Below, one piece after another: positions 56,380 through 64,000 of a stretch of DNA of 64,000 nt (position 1 is the first letter of the stretch; the number at the start of each line of letters is the position of its first letter). The translations under genes were made by a program, and so were the position numbers. Where the stretch lies: positions 1,815,501 through 1,879,500 of the forward strand of contig NZ_CP100126.1 of NCBI RefSeq assembly GCF_024168045.1, in the 5' to 3' direction. The notes under the pieces were generated by a model. That model searched no databases, was not told where the DNA came from, and worked only from the letters and a program-made list of their open reading frames with translations. Source of the DNA: Dorea longicatena. GTDB lineage: Bacteria > Bacillota > Clostridia > Lachnospirales > Lachnospiraceae.

Positions 56380-56898
56380 AATTTGTTACCTGATATGCGT
56401 GCTGATACCACATCAATACGGCTGTAAAGGATTACTCCCTACAGCCGCATGTATCTGATATCAACGACACATTCTTCCTTGATTTCTTATACTTTTGTTT
56501 TTTGGCGTTGTATTTGTCCTCGACTCCCCCCACTGCCTTACGGGAACATTACAGGCGGATGCTTGGCATTGCACCGCTCATGGATTTTCTAAAGGTCTTG
56601 CTGATTACAACCCAAAGTCCATCCTCTGCTCACTGGCAGTTCCTATGTATCATTATCCCCTCGTAAGTGATCCTCGCAAAAGACCGCCACGGTCCTGTTT
56701 CAGTTAAAGGTGATTCGCTCGAAACAAAAACACCAGCAAAGAATTTTTTTATATTCTTTCCTGTTATTTTCATCTGTCCTCGCGCCTTCCTGACACGCTT
56801 CTACTTACGGGAACGTACCTGTAATGCTGGTATAGGATTGTCAAAGTACACTGGCAAAATTTACCTGCCTATTAAATAGCCGACGAAAAATGCTGTTA
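56380..56898. other. 519-bp region with hairpins and a duplicated motif; no clear gene
   Basis: No convincing protein. Contents: a long imperfect hairpin 56391-56463 with core CGGCTGTA/TACAGCCG; two copies of a module read on the reverse strand, GTTCCCGTAAG then GAGGACA about 20 nt later (56816 and 56537 regions); and a short hairpin GACCG-CCA-CGGTC (about 56684-56696). A 22-codon leader-like peptide starting MKITGKNIKNSLL lies after one module. It could be a leader, attenuator or transfer-related site of the element. Confidence 0.4.
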
Positions 56899-57333
56899 TT
56901 ATTCAATTTTCAACAAATTTTTTAATTTATTTCTTAAACGGTTTCTTTTGGTATAAACGGTCTGTTCTGCCATTCCCATAATTTGGGCAATCTCTCTTCC
57001 TGAATATCCCCATGTACTAAGCAAAAGTATCTCTAATATCTGATGTTCTGTGCCCTTTAATAATTCATAGATCCGTCGGTCTCCAATGTTGTCTAAAAGT
57101 TCTCGGATGTCCTGTGCAAACCGTCCTCTGTCCCTTTGTTTTATGGAATCCATATCCTGCATCATTTCATCCAGATGTTCCCGGTATCTGCGCTCTTCCA
57201 GAAAATCTTCCCTGTCCATCTGGCGCAACTTTCGGATCTTCTCTTCTTCCATTCCCAGTTCACGCAGTTTCTTTTCTTCCTGTTTTTTCCAATAATTCCA
57301 CTTTCGTTCTTCACTTGTCTTGTTATAAGCCAT
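56899..57333 (-). CDS. Sigma-70 region 4-like regulator of a conjugative element
   Basis: 144 aa. A highly charged N-terminal half (about 1-75) precedes a helix-turn-helix resembling sigma region 4 (GTEHQILEILLLSTWGY then SGREIAQIMGMAEQTVYTKRNRL, about 96-140). Such short sigma-like proteins are common in Tn916/Tn1549-type elements. First readable gene at the right end of the accessory region, 141 bp from the right direct repeat. Confidence 0.7.
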   Translation of the reverse strand: MAYNKTSEERKWNYWKKQEEKKLRELGMEEEKIRKLRQMDREDFLEERRYREHLDEMMQDMDSIKQRDRGRFAQDIRELLDNIGDRRIYELLKGTEHQILEILLLSTWGYSGREIAQIMGMAEQTVYTKRNRLRNKLKNLLKIE

Positions 57334-57430
57334 TTATCTTTCCTCCGATCTGATTTTTCGTATAGAGATCAAATCGGAGCATGGCGGTGACCGGATATGT
57401 ACGTTATAATGTTTGAAAAATATCAAAGAA

Positions 57431-57467
57431 AAAAATGCTGCAACCTCTTCGATTACAGCACTTTTTT
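57431..57467. terminator. Hairpin with A/T flanks
   Basis: AAAAATGCTG pairs with CAGCACTTTTTT across a 13-nt loop; it lies between the sigma-like gene and the right direct repeat. It would work as a plus-strand terminator. The rest of the 57334-57659 gap holds only the repeat and the 57617 hairpin. Confidence 0.55.
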
Positions 57468-57473
57468 CTCTCT

Positions 57474-57516
57474 TATGTGAATATTTCTTGTTGGTTCATA
57501 GGAGATTCCTTCTTTT
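57474..57516. repeat. Right 43-bp direct repeat of the accessory region
   Basis: Matches 46459-46501 at 41 of 43 positions in the same orientation. On the reverse strand it contains a start codon for MNQQEIFT followed at once by a stop, so only the gene start is duplicated. Confidence 0.6.
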
Positions 57517-57616
57517 CCTCATAATGAATAAAAGTCTCTTGTCATCCATTACTTATTATAATTTTTCTACTATTACAATAGCTTTTTTAACAAATTTTCT
57601 TGTCTTGGAGTTTAAA

Positions 57617-57651
57617 AGAAAGCTACCAGTTTTTTCTTCTGATAGCTTTCC
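57617..57651 (-). terminator. Terminator of the lipoprotein gene
   Basis: GAAAGCTACCAG pairs with CTGATAGCTTTC (one A-C mismatch), followed on the reverse strand by TTTT; 9 bp past the stop codon. Confidence 0.75.
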
Positions 57652-57659
57652 ATTCCTTC

Positions 57660-58286
57660 TTATTCTGTTGGAAACATTGCTGCTTCCAGCTTACTCATCT
57701 CTGTATCCGAAAGACCATATTTTCCTGAATTATCTTTTTCCACGGATACTTTTACAGTAACAGCTTTCCCATAACTGTTCTTTTCAAGACTCTTCTGGAC
57801 ACTTTCTGTTAATACAGCTGCAAAGACTTCCGGATCATTTCCATCCAGTCCCTGCTTTATTTTTTCATTGCTTACCTCTGTAGAGCTTTGTTGCAATGTC
57901 TGAAATACATTGGATGGTTCAACTTGTACACTTACTGTATAGACTCCATCCTCTTCTTTCACATCCTGTACTTTATATTTTGCCAGTTTCTTTACTTCTG
58001 TCAGTTTTTCCGCATAATCAGCAATTCCTTTGTCTGTAATGTTATCGGAATCATCAAATTGCTGTTGGATGCTCTCATTAAAATCCTCTTCGATTTCTTT
58101 CTTGGCATCTTTTTCCGAGATTTCTAACAGATTCGCATAGTCCTTATATTCTCCATGATAGTATGCATCAAGAGAACTTTGGACGTAGGATTTGGCATCG
58201 AAGTCTGGTTGTTTTGAACAAGCACTAAATCCAGTACATAACAATACTGTCTCCAAAATCATTATATATTTTTGTAATTTTTTCAT
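57660..58286 (-). CDS. DUF5105-like lipoprotein
   Basis: 208 aa from the ATG at 58286 (MKKLQKY), giving a clean signal peptide with lipobox TGFSAC; an ATG 18 nt upstream is also open. Mature part has a helical Asp/Glu/Lys-rich region (FDAKSYVQSSLDAYYHGEYKD) and a beta-rich C-terminal half, as in clostridial DUF5105 lipoproteins. Role unknown. Immediately downstream of the two putative immunity genes; transcription could come from the same promoter. Confidence 0.7.
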   Translation of the reverse strand: MKKLQKYIMILETVLLCTGFSACSKQPDFDAKSYVQSSLDAYYHGEYKDYANLLEISEKDAKKEIEEDFNESIQQQFDDSDNITDKGIADYAEKLTEVKKLAKYKVQDVKEEDGVYTVSVQVEPSNVFQTLQQSSTEVSNEKIKQGLDGNDPEVFAAVLTESVQKSLEKNSYGKAVTVKVSVEKDNSGKYGLSDTEMSKLEAAMFPTE

Positions 58287-58308
58287 TTTGGTATCTATCC
58301 TCATACTT

Positions 58309-58653
58309 TTACTTTACGAAAAAATCCACAAATTTTCCAGCTTTTGATGGCAATTTAAATTTATATTCTTGCCCTTCATAATTGAAAGAAAACTTTCCAC
58401 CAAATAATCCGGCTTTCCCTTGGATATTTTTCATATTTGGAATATAAATTTTCGCTAATCGTTCGCCATAAGAATTATCAATATTGGCTCGATAAATATA
58501 TAAAACATCCTCATATATGCATAACAAAACTAATCCTCTTATGCTTCCAAACATTCCACCTATTATATTTTTTAATGATGCATATATATATATTTCTCTG
58601 GAATCAATAATACCTTTGCTTTTTAATTTTTTTACACATTCTTCTACTTGCAT
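58309..58653 (-). CDS. Unknown small protein, possible immunity-associated
   Basis: 114 aa. Pattern of a PH-like (bPH) domain: a helix (about 1-15), beta strands around a GLVLLCIYEDVLYIYRANI core and a FNYEGQEYKFKLPSK strand pair, no signal peptide. Not assigned to a named family. Nineteen bp after the 58672 gene, downstream of the RHS toxin. Confidence 0.5.
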   Translation of the reverse strand: MQVEECVKKLKSKGIIDSREIYIYASLKNIIGGMFGSIRGLVLLCIYEDVLYIYRANIDNSYGERLAKIYIPNMKNIQGKAGLFGGKFSFNYEGQEYKFKLPSKAGKFVDFFVK

Positions 58654-58671
58654 TTTCTTATATACCTGAGT

Positions 58672-59298
58672 TTAAATAATGTTTCTATATGGCAACTTTT
58701 CTACTTTATGTTTTTGTATTTCTCTCTCACATATTTCATGAAGTCTCTCATAATCATTTGAGTCCTCGCAAATTTTTTCAAACCATCCTTCTACTCCTCT
58801 ATCTTTATTTCTAAAAAAAGGATGATTTTTATCCTTTTGCACATTATTCCAAATATATTCGAGGATATCGTCAAGTATTTTCTTTTCTCCATACCATCCA
58901 CAAACCAGAGCAATATCTTTATATTCTTCAAATGATTTTCTTCTTGGATTACTTAAAAAGAACTTATAGCCTTCTATAATTTTATCTATTGAGACATCGC
59001 CTTTAAGTGGAATCAACAATTTATTTTTTAACCTTTCTGCTGAAAACATATAACGTTCTTCATGTTTTTCTAACTCTATTGTTTCACTAGTACACTCTAA
59101 TGATGTTGTAATGCTAGAATATTCTCTGCATAAATTATGTACATAAAAAACCGGTGTGTAATATGTATTTCTAATTACTTTTAGATAGATTCCTGTTATC
59201 AATGGACCCAATCTATTATCCATTTCAAGTAATCGAGTCTTTTTTAATTCTGGAAAAAGTTGCTCCCAATCATTTGTTATCTGTTTTTTTGTTACCAT
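58672..59298 (-). CDS. Unknown protein, candidate immunity protein for the RHS toxin
   Basis: 208 aa, no membrane segment. I do not recognise a family. Helical, charged, with a conserved-looking core PLITGIYLKVIRNTYYTPVFYVHNL (about 32-56) and a C-terminal WNNVQKDKNHPFFRNKDRGVEGWF stretch. It begins 60 bp after the RHS gene stop on the same strand, the usual place of the cognate immunity gene in polymorphic toxin systems. Confidence 0.5.
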   Translation of the reverse strand: MVTKKQITNDWEQLFPELKKTRLLEMDNRLGPLITGIYLKVIRNTYYTPVFYVHNLCREYSSITTSLECTSETIELEKHEERYMFSAERLKNKLLIPLKGDVSIDKIIEGYKFFLSNPRRKSFEEYKDIALVCGWYGEKKILDDILEYIWNNVQKDKNHPFFRNKDRGVEGWFEKICEDSNDYERLHEICEREIQKHKVEKLPYRNII

Positions 59299-59357
59299 CT
59301 TTTATCCCCTTTTCTCTTTAGCGGAAGCAATATCGTCAAATATTGCTTCCTGTTTAA

Positions 59358-62300
59358 TTATTTCGGATTTACTTCATGAATGTCATTTTCCGTTAATCCA
59401 TCTGGGCCTTCGCGAATGATTTTGTTCTTTTGCCTATTTGATAGTCCTTTCCCCGGATTCTTTACAAACTTATAATCATATACTTGTCCATCATTTGTAT
59501 CGTAAACGTCTAGCCTTACGCCTTCTTTTTCATTTCTTGTTTTGCTTTCATTATCTTTATAAGGCTGTTCCAGCTTCAAACCTCGATCATCTACAAATTC
59601 TTGATAATCACTTGCTATCCTATAGGCTTCACTATGTTTTTTTGAACCTGCCACATGACCGTATACTGATTTTCCTTCCTGTGTCAACTCCTCATTAACT
59701 TTTTTATTCGATATGTTTGCAACTTCTTGAACAAATTCTGCATTTGACATATCATATACTTCTTTAGATACCGTAGTCCCATTTGTTCCTACAATAAAAT
59801 CTGGTTTGACACTATGTTTTGTTGTGTCTTCAATAACTGAAGTGGTATGAGATGCCTTTTTCAAATCAATATTCGATGATACCATCCCAGTTCCAAAATC
59901 CATAGCTATGGAACCTATAGATACATCTCTACCATGCGCTAAATCGTCAATTGTTCCAACTGCTGTATCTGCCGCATTTTCAAGTGCACTCTTAGCTAAT
60001 GGATTTTTCATGATTGACGATGCAGATGAACTTGCAAGTGAACCTGTTGCTGCTCCAACACCACCTGATACGGCTCCACCAATTGTTCCCCACAAGAATC
60101 CATCAGCTGCACCTTGAATAAATCCATCACCATTTGCAGCACTAGATAAACCACCAAGAACAGCTCCAGTTCCACCGCCAATCAAAGCTCCACTGAATGC
60201 TCCGGCCGCAATCACTCCTGCTGCTCCACCTGTTACTATTGTTGCAATTCCAAGACCAGCTAAGATTGCTCCACCTGCTACTACTTTCTTTACGACATTC
60301 CAATCAACTTTTCCAAAAGCTGAAGAAATTCTATTTGTCGTAGTACACATTTCTCTTTTAATTGTCTGGCGAATTTCTTTTGTTTTTTCTGATGCATAGG
60401 ATTTGAAAGAACTATATACTTTCTTAGCACCATTTCCGATGTAACTAAGACCGCCTTTTACTCCACCTTTGCTCACAGCTCTTATAAAATTCGATCCACT
60501 GGATACAATCTTCTGAGAAGCCTGTTTTGCTTTTTGTTTTACGGTATTTTTAGCTTTCTGTATTACCTGTTTTGGATGGGATACTGCATTTTTCACCCAT
60601 TTAGCTGCCGCTTTTACGCCTTTTGCAACCGTTTTAACAACTTTTTTCGCTGTATTTACGACTGTTTTTACAACCTTTTTTGCTGCTTTCTTAGCTGCAC
60701 CCTTAATCCTGCTCCACAAGGAATGTCCTGTTGGATCACTGTAATTCAACGGATTATTGGTCGTATAGTCATAGCGATTTCTGGTTAATGGATTTTCTGT
60801 CGTTCCAAGGTCACTATCTTCAGTTGTAAAGGTTCCGTTCTCTGCGTCATAGTATCTTGCCCGCAGATACTGAAGTCCTGTTTTTACATTTGTGGACTCC
60901 CCATTGTAAGCGTAATAATTGACTCCATCTGCGGTTCCTGATGTAAGGTTTCCATACGGATCGTACTGATAACTGTTCGTCAGGTTAGCATTTTCTGTCA
61001 GGATTCCGGTTACACTGTTTCTTCCGTCATATAAATAATAACTGCTTTCTTCCGATTTATCAACGCTTACCCGTTCTCCGATTCCACTTTCTCCATAAGT
61101 ATAAGCCTGACGTACTTTCTCGTCTGCTCCATACTCTGCAAGGACTTCTGTATTCTCGCGATTGATATCGTTGATATACTCTGTCAATGTGTAACCTTTG
61201 GCATTGGAACCGCCTTTTACCAGAGATGCAAGCTGTTCTTTCGGACTGTCTCCATCTTCTGTACGCTGGTTCTCCGGAATCAGAACTTCATCGCCATAGC
61301 AGTCTTCCCATTTATAAGTGTTATCCAGTTCGAATACCCGATTGTTATCTCCATCGTACATGGCTGCCATCAGGACTGTTCCACCCTGTTTTACGACTGC
61401 CAGACGATTCTCTGCTGTGTATTCATAAGTAACCGGATCTGCACTGTTTGTCTTATCACATTCCTGGATTAGATTGCCATCTTTATCATAGCTGTAGGTT
61501 GTTCCCGGATCGCCCCAGATTTTTGCATTCGTGCGTTTGATGAGCTGGTTGGAATCGTTATACTTGTAGTTATATTTTGCTTTGCTGACACCATCTTCGA
61601 TCTTCTCGTAAGAGGTCCGGTTTCCAATCTTGTCATACGTATAATTATGGACTGTCTTTTTACCGCCCTCTGCTTTTTCCGTACAGCGTGTCAGTTCCCA
61701 GTTGTCATCGTATTCATAGGTACGTGTCGTCTGGATCTCTTTTTCCTGATGCTCACAGTCTGCTTTGTCTGTCTCTTTCTGTGTATCGCCCCAGTTATAC
61801 CAGTCTTCCCAGCTTGGCGTCTTTCTTGTTCCAGCTTCCAGTTCCGTAGCTGTTTCTCCAACTACATATCCCTGATCATTGTACTTGTACTCATAAGTAC
61901 TGATTACTTTGCCACACGAACCACAGGTATTGACAATCTTTGTGATATGATCTTCTGCATCGTAAGATACTTCCGTCTTTGTTCCATTGCTTCTAATGAC
62001 TTCTGTCACACGATTCAGTGCATCATGCTTGTAAGTGGTTACTTTTCCATTACGGTCTGTCAGTTTTACCAGATTATCATTTAAGTCATATTCATAGCTG
62101 ATCTTTGTACCATCCGGGTATACGATTGCCTGCAGATTATCTGCATCATCATAGACGTAGCTGACATCCTTTTTCGAACCGTTTGTTACTTTGGTGATTC
62201 TTCCGAGTGCATCGTATTCGTAGCTGCTCTTGCCTGTCTGATCCTTCATGGATACCCGTTCCCCGGCACTGTTATATGCGTAGGTCACGTTCTTTTCGGA

Positions 62301-64000
62301 TTTCTCGCCTTTTGCGTTCTGATAAGATTTCTCCAACAGGTCATTCAGCTTGTCGTAATCATACGTGGTTTTCTTGCCGCTTGCCTGTGTATGTCCGGTC
62401 AGTCTGCCTTTTTCATCATAGTCGAATTTCTCCGTTCTTCCTGCCGGATCTTTAATGGATGTCAGGTTGCCTTCTAAGTCATAAGTATAATTCGTTGTCT
62501 TATTTGCTGCATTGGTGAAGGTCACCAGGTTATCCATGTTGTCGTAACCGTAAGTTGTTACACCGCCAAGAGCATCAGTTACTTTTGTCAGATTGTCATT
62601 CTTGTCATATTCCAGATGGCTCTTTAATCCGGTCTTATCTGTAACAACCTGAATATTACCATGTGCATCGTAATCAAATCCCGTTGTGAATCCCCGCTTG
62701 TCTGTAATAGAAGTTACCCTGCTGTCCTTATCATAGGTATAGGATTCCTTCTGCCCCAGTGCATCGGTCTCTTCTGTTACACGATTGTCTTTATCGTATA
62801 CTGTCTTTGCAACATAGCCCATCGGGTCTGTTACAGATGTCACATTATAATTCTTGTCATATCCATAGCTGGTCTTTCTTCCACCCGGTTTGGTGATCTC
62901 AGTAATATTTCCTGCCGGGTCGTAAGTATAAGCAGTTATCTTACCAAGCGGATCAGCTGCAGAAGTCATCTGGCCTGCCAGGTCATAACTGTAGGTATTG
63001 CTCCGTCCAAGCGGATCTGTCTCCTTCACCAGATTGCCATACTTATCATAAGAAAAGCTGGTTGTTCCATCCAGTGCATTGGTAGAAGACTTCATGTTAT
63101 GGAGCTTATCGTAAGTATAAGTGGTGGTACTCTTTAAGCTGTCGCTTTCTTTTACCACGTTGTCCACTTTATCATAAGAGAAATTCTTGGTATAACCCAG
63201 TGGACTGGTCATACTCTTCAGACGTCCGGCTTTATCATAACTATAGGTATACTCTCCACCATTCGCCTGTGTCATCTTTGTGACATTGTCATTCAGGTCA
63301 ACACTGTACTGTGTCTCATTTCCCTTTGCATCCGTTACAGAAATGACATTGCCATGCTTGTCGTAATCATATTTGGTAACTGCTCCCTTTGGAGAAATCT
63401 GTTCCGTCATGTTACTCAGGCTGTCATATTTGTATTCGGTAATGAGTCCCATCGGATCTTTTGATTTGGTAAGATTTCCAATGGCATCATAACGGTATTC
63501 ATTTGTTTCTTTTAACGGAGAAGTCTCACCGATCTTGCGGTCCAGTTCATCATACTGGTAGGTTGTCGTATTTCCATTTCCGTCTGTCTGGGATACGAGG
63601 TTGTCATTTTTATCGTAAGCATACTTGGTAACCGTACCGTTTTCATCGACAGATTCCGTCACATTATCATTTCCGTCATACTTAAAGGTGCTGGATGCTC
63701 CCAGTGGATTTGTCTGAGAAATAACCCGGTCTTTCTTATCGTAAGCGTATTTATATGTGGCTTCCTCTTCTTCTGTCATGGATAACTGGTTGCCGACTTT
63801 ATCGTAGGTAAAGGTTGTTTTATGACCTTCCGCATCCGTTACCGCTGTAATGCGGTCCATAACATCATATTCATAAGATGTGATACTTCCGTCTGCTTCA
63901 GTAAGTTTCAGGAGTCTGCCGTACTGATCGTACTTGTATGTTGCTGTCCTGCCAAGTTCATCGGTCTGTGTCAGTACATTTCCGGCACCATCATAAGTAT
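59358..64000 (-). CDS. RHS/YD-repeat polymorphic toxin, partial at the right edge
   Basis: At least 1547 aa; the frame is open to the window edge, so the N-terminus is missing. Tandem YD repeats (Y-D-x(n)-G-x-x(4-8)) run over about 61.0-64.0 kb with a CGSCG insert near 61.9 kb, then the RHS core (NSYQYDPYGN, YYAYNGES, LQYLRARYYDAENG, NPLNYSDPTGH, to 60718). Past DPTG lie a Lys/Ala-rich basic stretch, a glycine-rich hydrophobic segment (about 60.0-60.3 kb) and a variable C-terminus whose last about 130 residues (GHVAGSKKHSEAYRIASD.. RLDVYDTNDGQVYDYKFVK) resemble a restriction-type nuclease toxin. Secretion and delivery route cannot be seen. Confidence 0.85.
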   Translation of the reverse strand, partial: TYDGAGNVLTQTDELGRTATYKYDQYGRLLKLTEADGSITSYEYDVMDRITAVTDAEGHKTTFTYDKVGNQLSMTEEEEATYKYAYDKKDRVISQTNPLGASSTFKYDGNDNVTESVDENGTVTKYAYDKNDNLVSQTDGNGNTTTYQYDELDRKIGETSPLKETNEYRYDAIGNLTKSKDPMGLITEYKYDSLSNMTEQISPKGAVTKYDYDKHGNVISVTDAKGNETQYSVDLNDNVTKMTQANGGEYTYSYDKAGRLKSMTSPLGYTKNFSYDKVDNVVKESDSLKSTTTYTYDKLHNMKSSTNALDGTTSFSYDKYGNLVKETDPLGRSNTYSYDLAGQMTSAADPLGKITAYTYDPAGNITEITKPGGRKTSYGYDKNYNVTSVTDPMGYVAKTVYDKDNRVTEETDALGQKESYTYDKDSRVTSITDKRGFTTGFDYDAHGNIQVVTDKTGLKSHLEYDKNDNLTKVTDALGGVTTYGYDNMDNLVTFTNAANKTTNYTYDLEGNLTSIKDPAGRTEKFDYDEKGRLTGHTQASGKKTTYDYDKLNDLLEKSYQNAKGEKSEKNVTYAYNSAGERVSMKDQTGKSSYEYDALGRITKVTNGSKKDVSYVYDDADNLQAIVYPDGTKISYEYDLNDNLVKLTDRNGKVTTYKHDALNRVTEVIRSNGTKTEVSYDAEDHITKIVNTCGSCGKVISTYEYKYNDQGYVVGETATELEAGTRKTPSWEDWYNWGDTQKETDKADCEHQEKEIQTTRTYEYDDNWELTRCTEKAEGGKKTVHNYTYDKIGNRTSYEKIEDGVSKAKYNYKYNDSNQLIKRTNAKIWGDPGTTYSYDKDGNLIQECDKTNSADPVTYEYTAENRLAVVKQGGTVLMAAMYDGDNNRVFELDNTYKWEDCYGDEVLIPENQRTEDGDSPKEQLASLVKGGSNAKGYTLTEYINDINRENTEVLAEYGADEKVRQAYTYGESGIGERVSVDKSEESSYYLYDGRNSVTGILTENANLTNSYQYDPYGNLTSGTADGVNYYAYNGESTNVKTGLQYLRARYYDAENGTFTTEDSDLGTTENPLTRNRYDYTTNNPLNYSDPTGHSLWSRIKGAAKKAAKKVVKTVVNTAKKVVKTVAKGVKAAAKWVKNAVSHPKQVIQKAKNTVKQKAKQASQKIVSSGSNFIRAVSKGGVKGGLSYIGNGAKKVYSSFKSYASEKTKEIRQTIKREMCTTTNRISSAFGKVDWNVVKKVVAGGAILAGLGIATIVTGGAAGVIAAGAFSGALIGGGTGAVLGGLSSAANGDGFIQGAADGFLWGTIGGAVSGGVGAATGSLASSSASSIMKNPLAKSALENAADTAVGTIDDLAHGRDVSIGSIAMDFGTGMVSSNIDLKKASHTTSVIEDTTKHSVKPDFIVGTNGTTVSKEVYDMSNAEFVQEVANISNKKVNEELTQEGKSVYGHVAGSKKHSEAYRIASDYQEFVDDRGLKLEQPYKDNESKTRNEKEGVRLDVYDTNDGQVYDYKFVKNPGKGLSNRQKNKIIREGPDGLTENDIHEVNPK

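Noticed and set aside
56495..56707. A 70-codon plus-strand frame with Cys and His residues
   Set aside because: No ribosome site and it overlaps the hairpins and the duplicated module; more likely non-coding.
60534..63137. Long plus-strand frames rich in Cys and Ile opposite the RHS gene
   Set aside because: They mirror the YD repeat codons on the other strand; no ribosome sites or protein-like features.

Overview
The window looks like a chromosomal segment of a low-to-moderate GC Gram-positive anaerobe of the Lachnospiraceae type (gut Clostridia). This rests on AGGAGG-type ribosome sites, clostridial gene versions (single-chain PurL of 1255 aa, GcvPA/GcvPB split, NADP-type GdhA), corrinoid/URO-D methyltransferases with a RACE-type activator, and decayed conjugative and Tn554-like elements. 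No species call is made.

Layout. 0-0.35 kb: two identical tRNA-Met genes and a tRNA-Val behind one strong promoter. 0.4-12.7 kb: core metabolism and regulation (gdhA with a terminator-like leader hairpin, purL, a DUF1461 membrane protein, a LysR regulator, a PD-(D/E)XK-helicase fusion with a TetR regulator, glgB). 12.9-25.7 kb: a methyl-transfer and sugar-import island: DUF4091/GH123-like protein, sugar ABC importer, acyltransferase-like protein, four URO-D proteins, a corrinoid protein and its reductive activator. 26.4-34.9 kb: a complete glycine cleavage operon (glyA-gcvT-gcvH-gcvPA-gcvPB-lplA-lpdA) under a tandem glycine riboswitch with its own terminator. 34.9-46.2 kb: Mrp-RidA-OCD-MATE behind a NarL-type two-component system, a divergent three-gene ABC exporter, a PAP2 phosphatase and a second MATE pump. 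46.2-57.5 kb: an accessory, decaying region bounded by 43-bp direct repeats. It holds a type III (ToxIN-like) toxin-antitoxin locus with an apparently intact antitoxin RNA and a broken toxin, fragments of UvrA, CMD, McrC, a GPH transporter and flavodoxin, a redox operon, an HEXXH protein, a Tn554-like tnpA/tnpB/tnpC set with an internally deleted tnpB, a second DinG-type helicase and a sigma-like regulator. 57.6-64 kb: a lipoprotein, two unknown genes (possible immunity proteins) and a large RHS/YD-repeat polymorphic toxin that runs off the right edge.

Most unusual signals: (1) three copies of a ~290-310 bp long-hairpin element (12.65, 25.76 and 26.15 kb) with conserved internal-loop motifs and fully paired stems whose sequences differ between copies; in the first copy the terminal inverted repeats supply the last codons and stop of both flanking genes; (2) the fossil type III TA locus at 46.6-47.0 kb; (3) the corrinoid/URO-D cluster linked to a sugar importer. 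Several starts were moved from the longest possible ORF to the codon with a good Shine-Dalgarno, as noted per gene.
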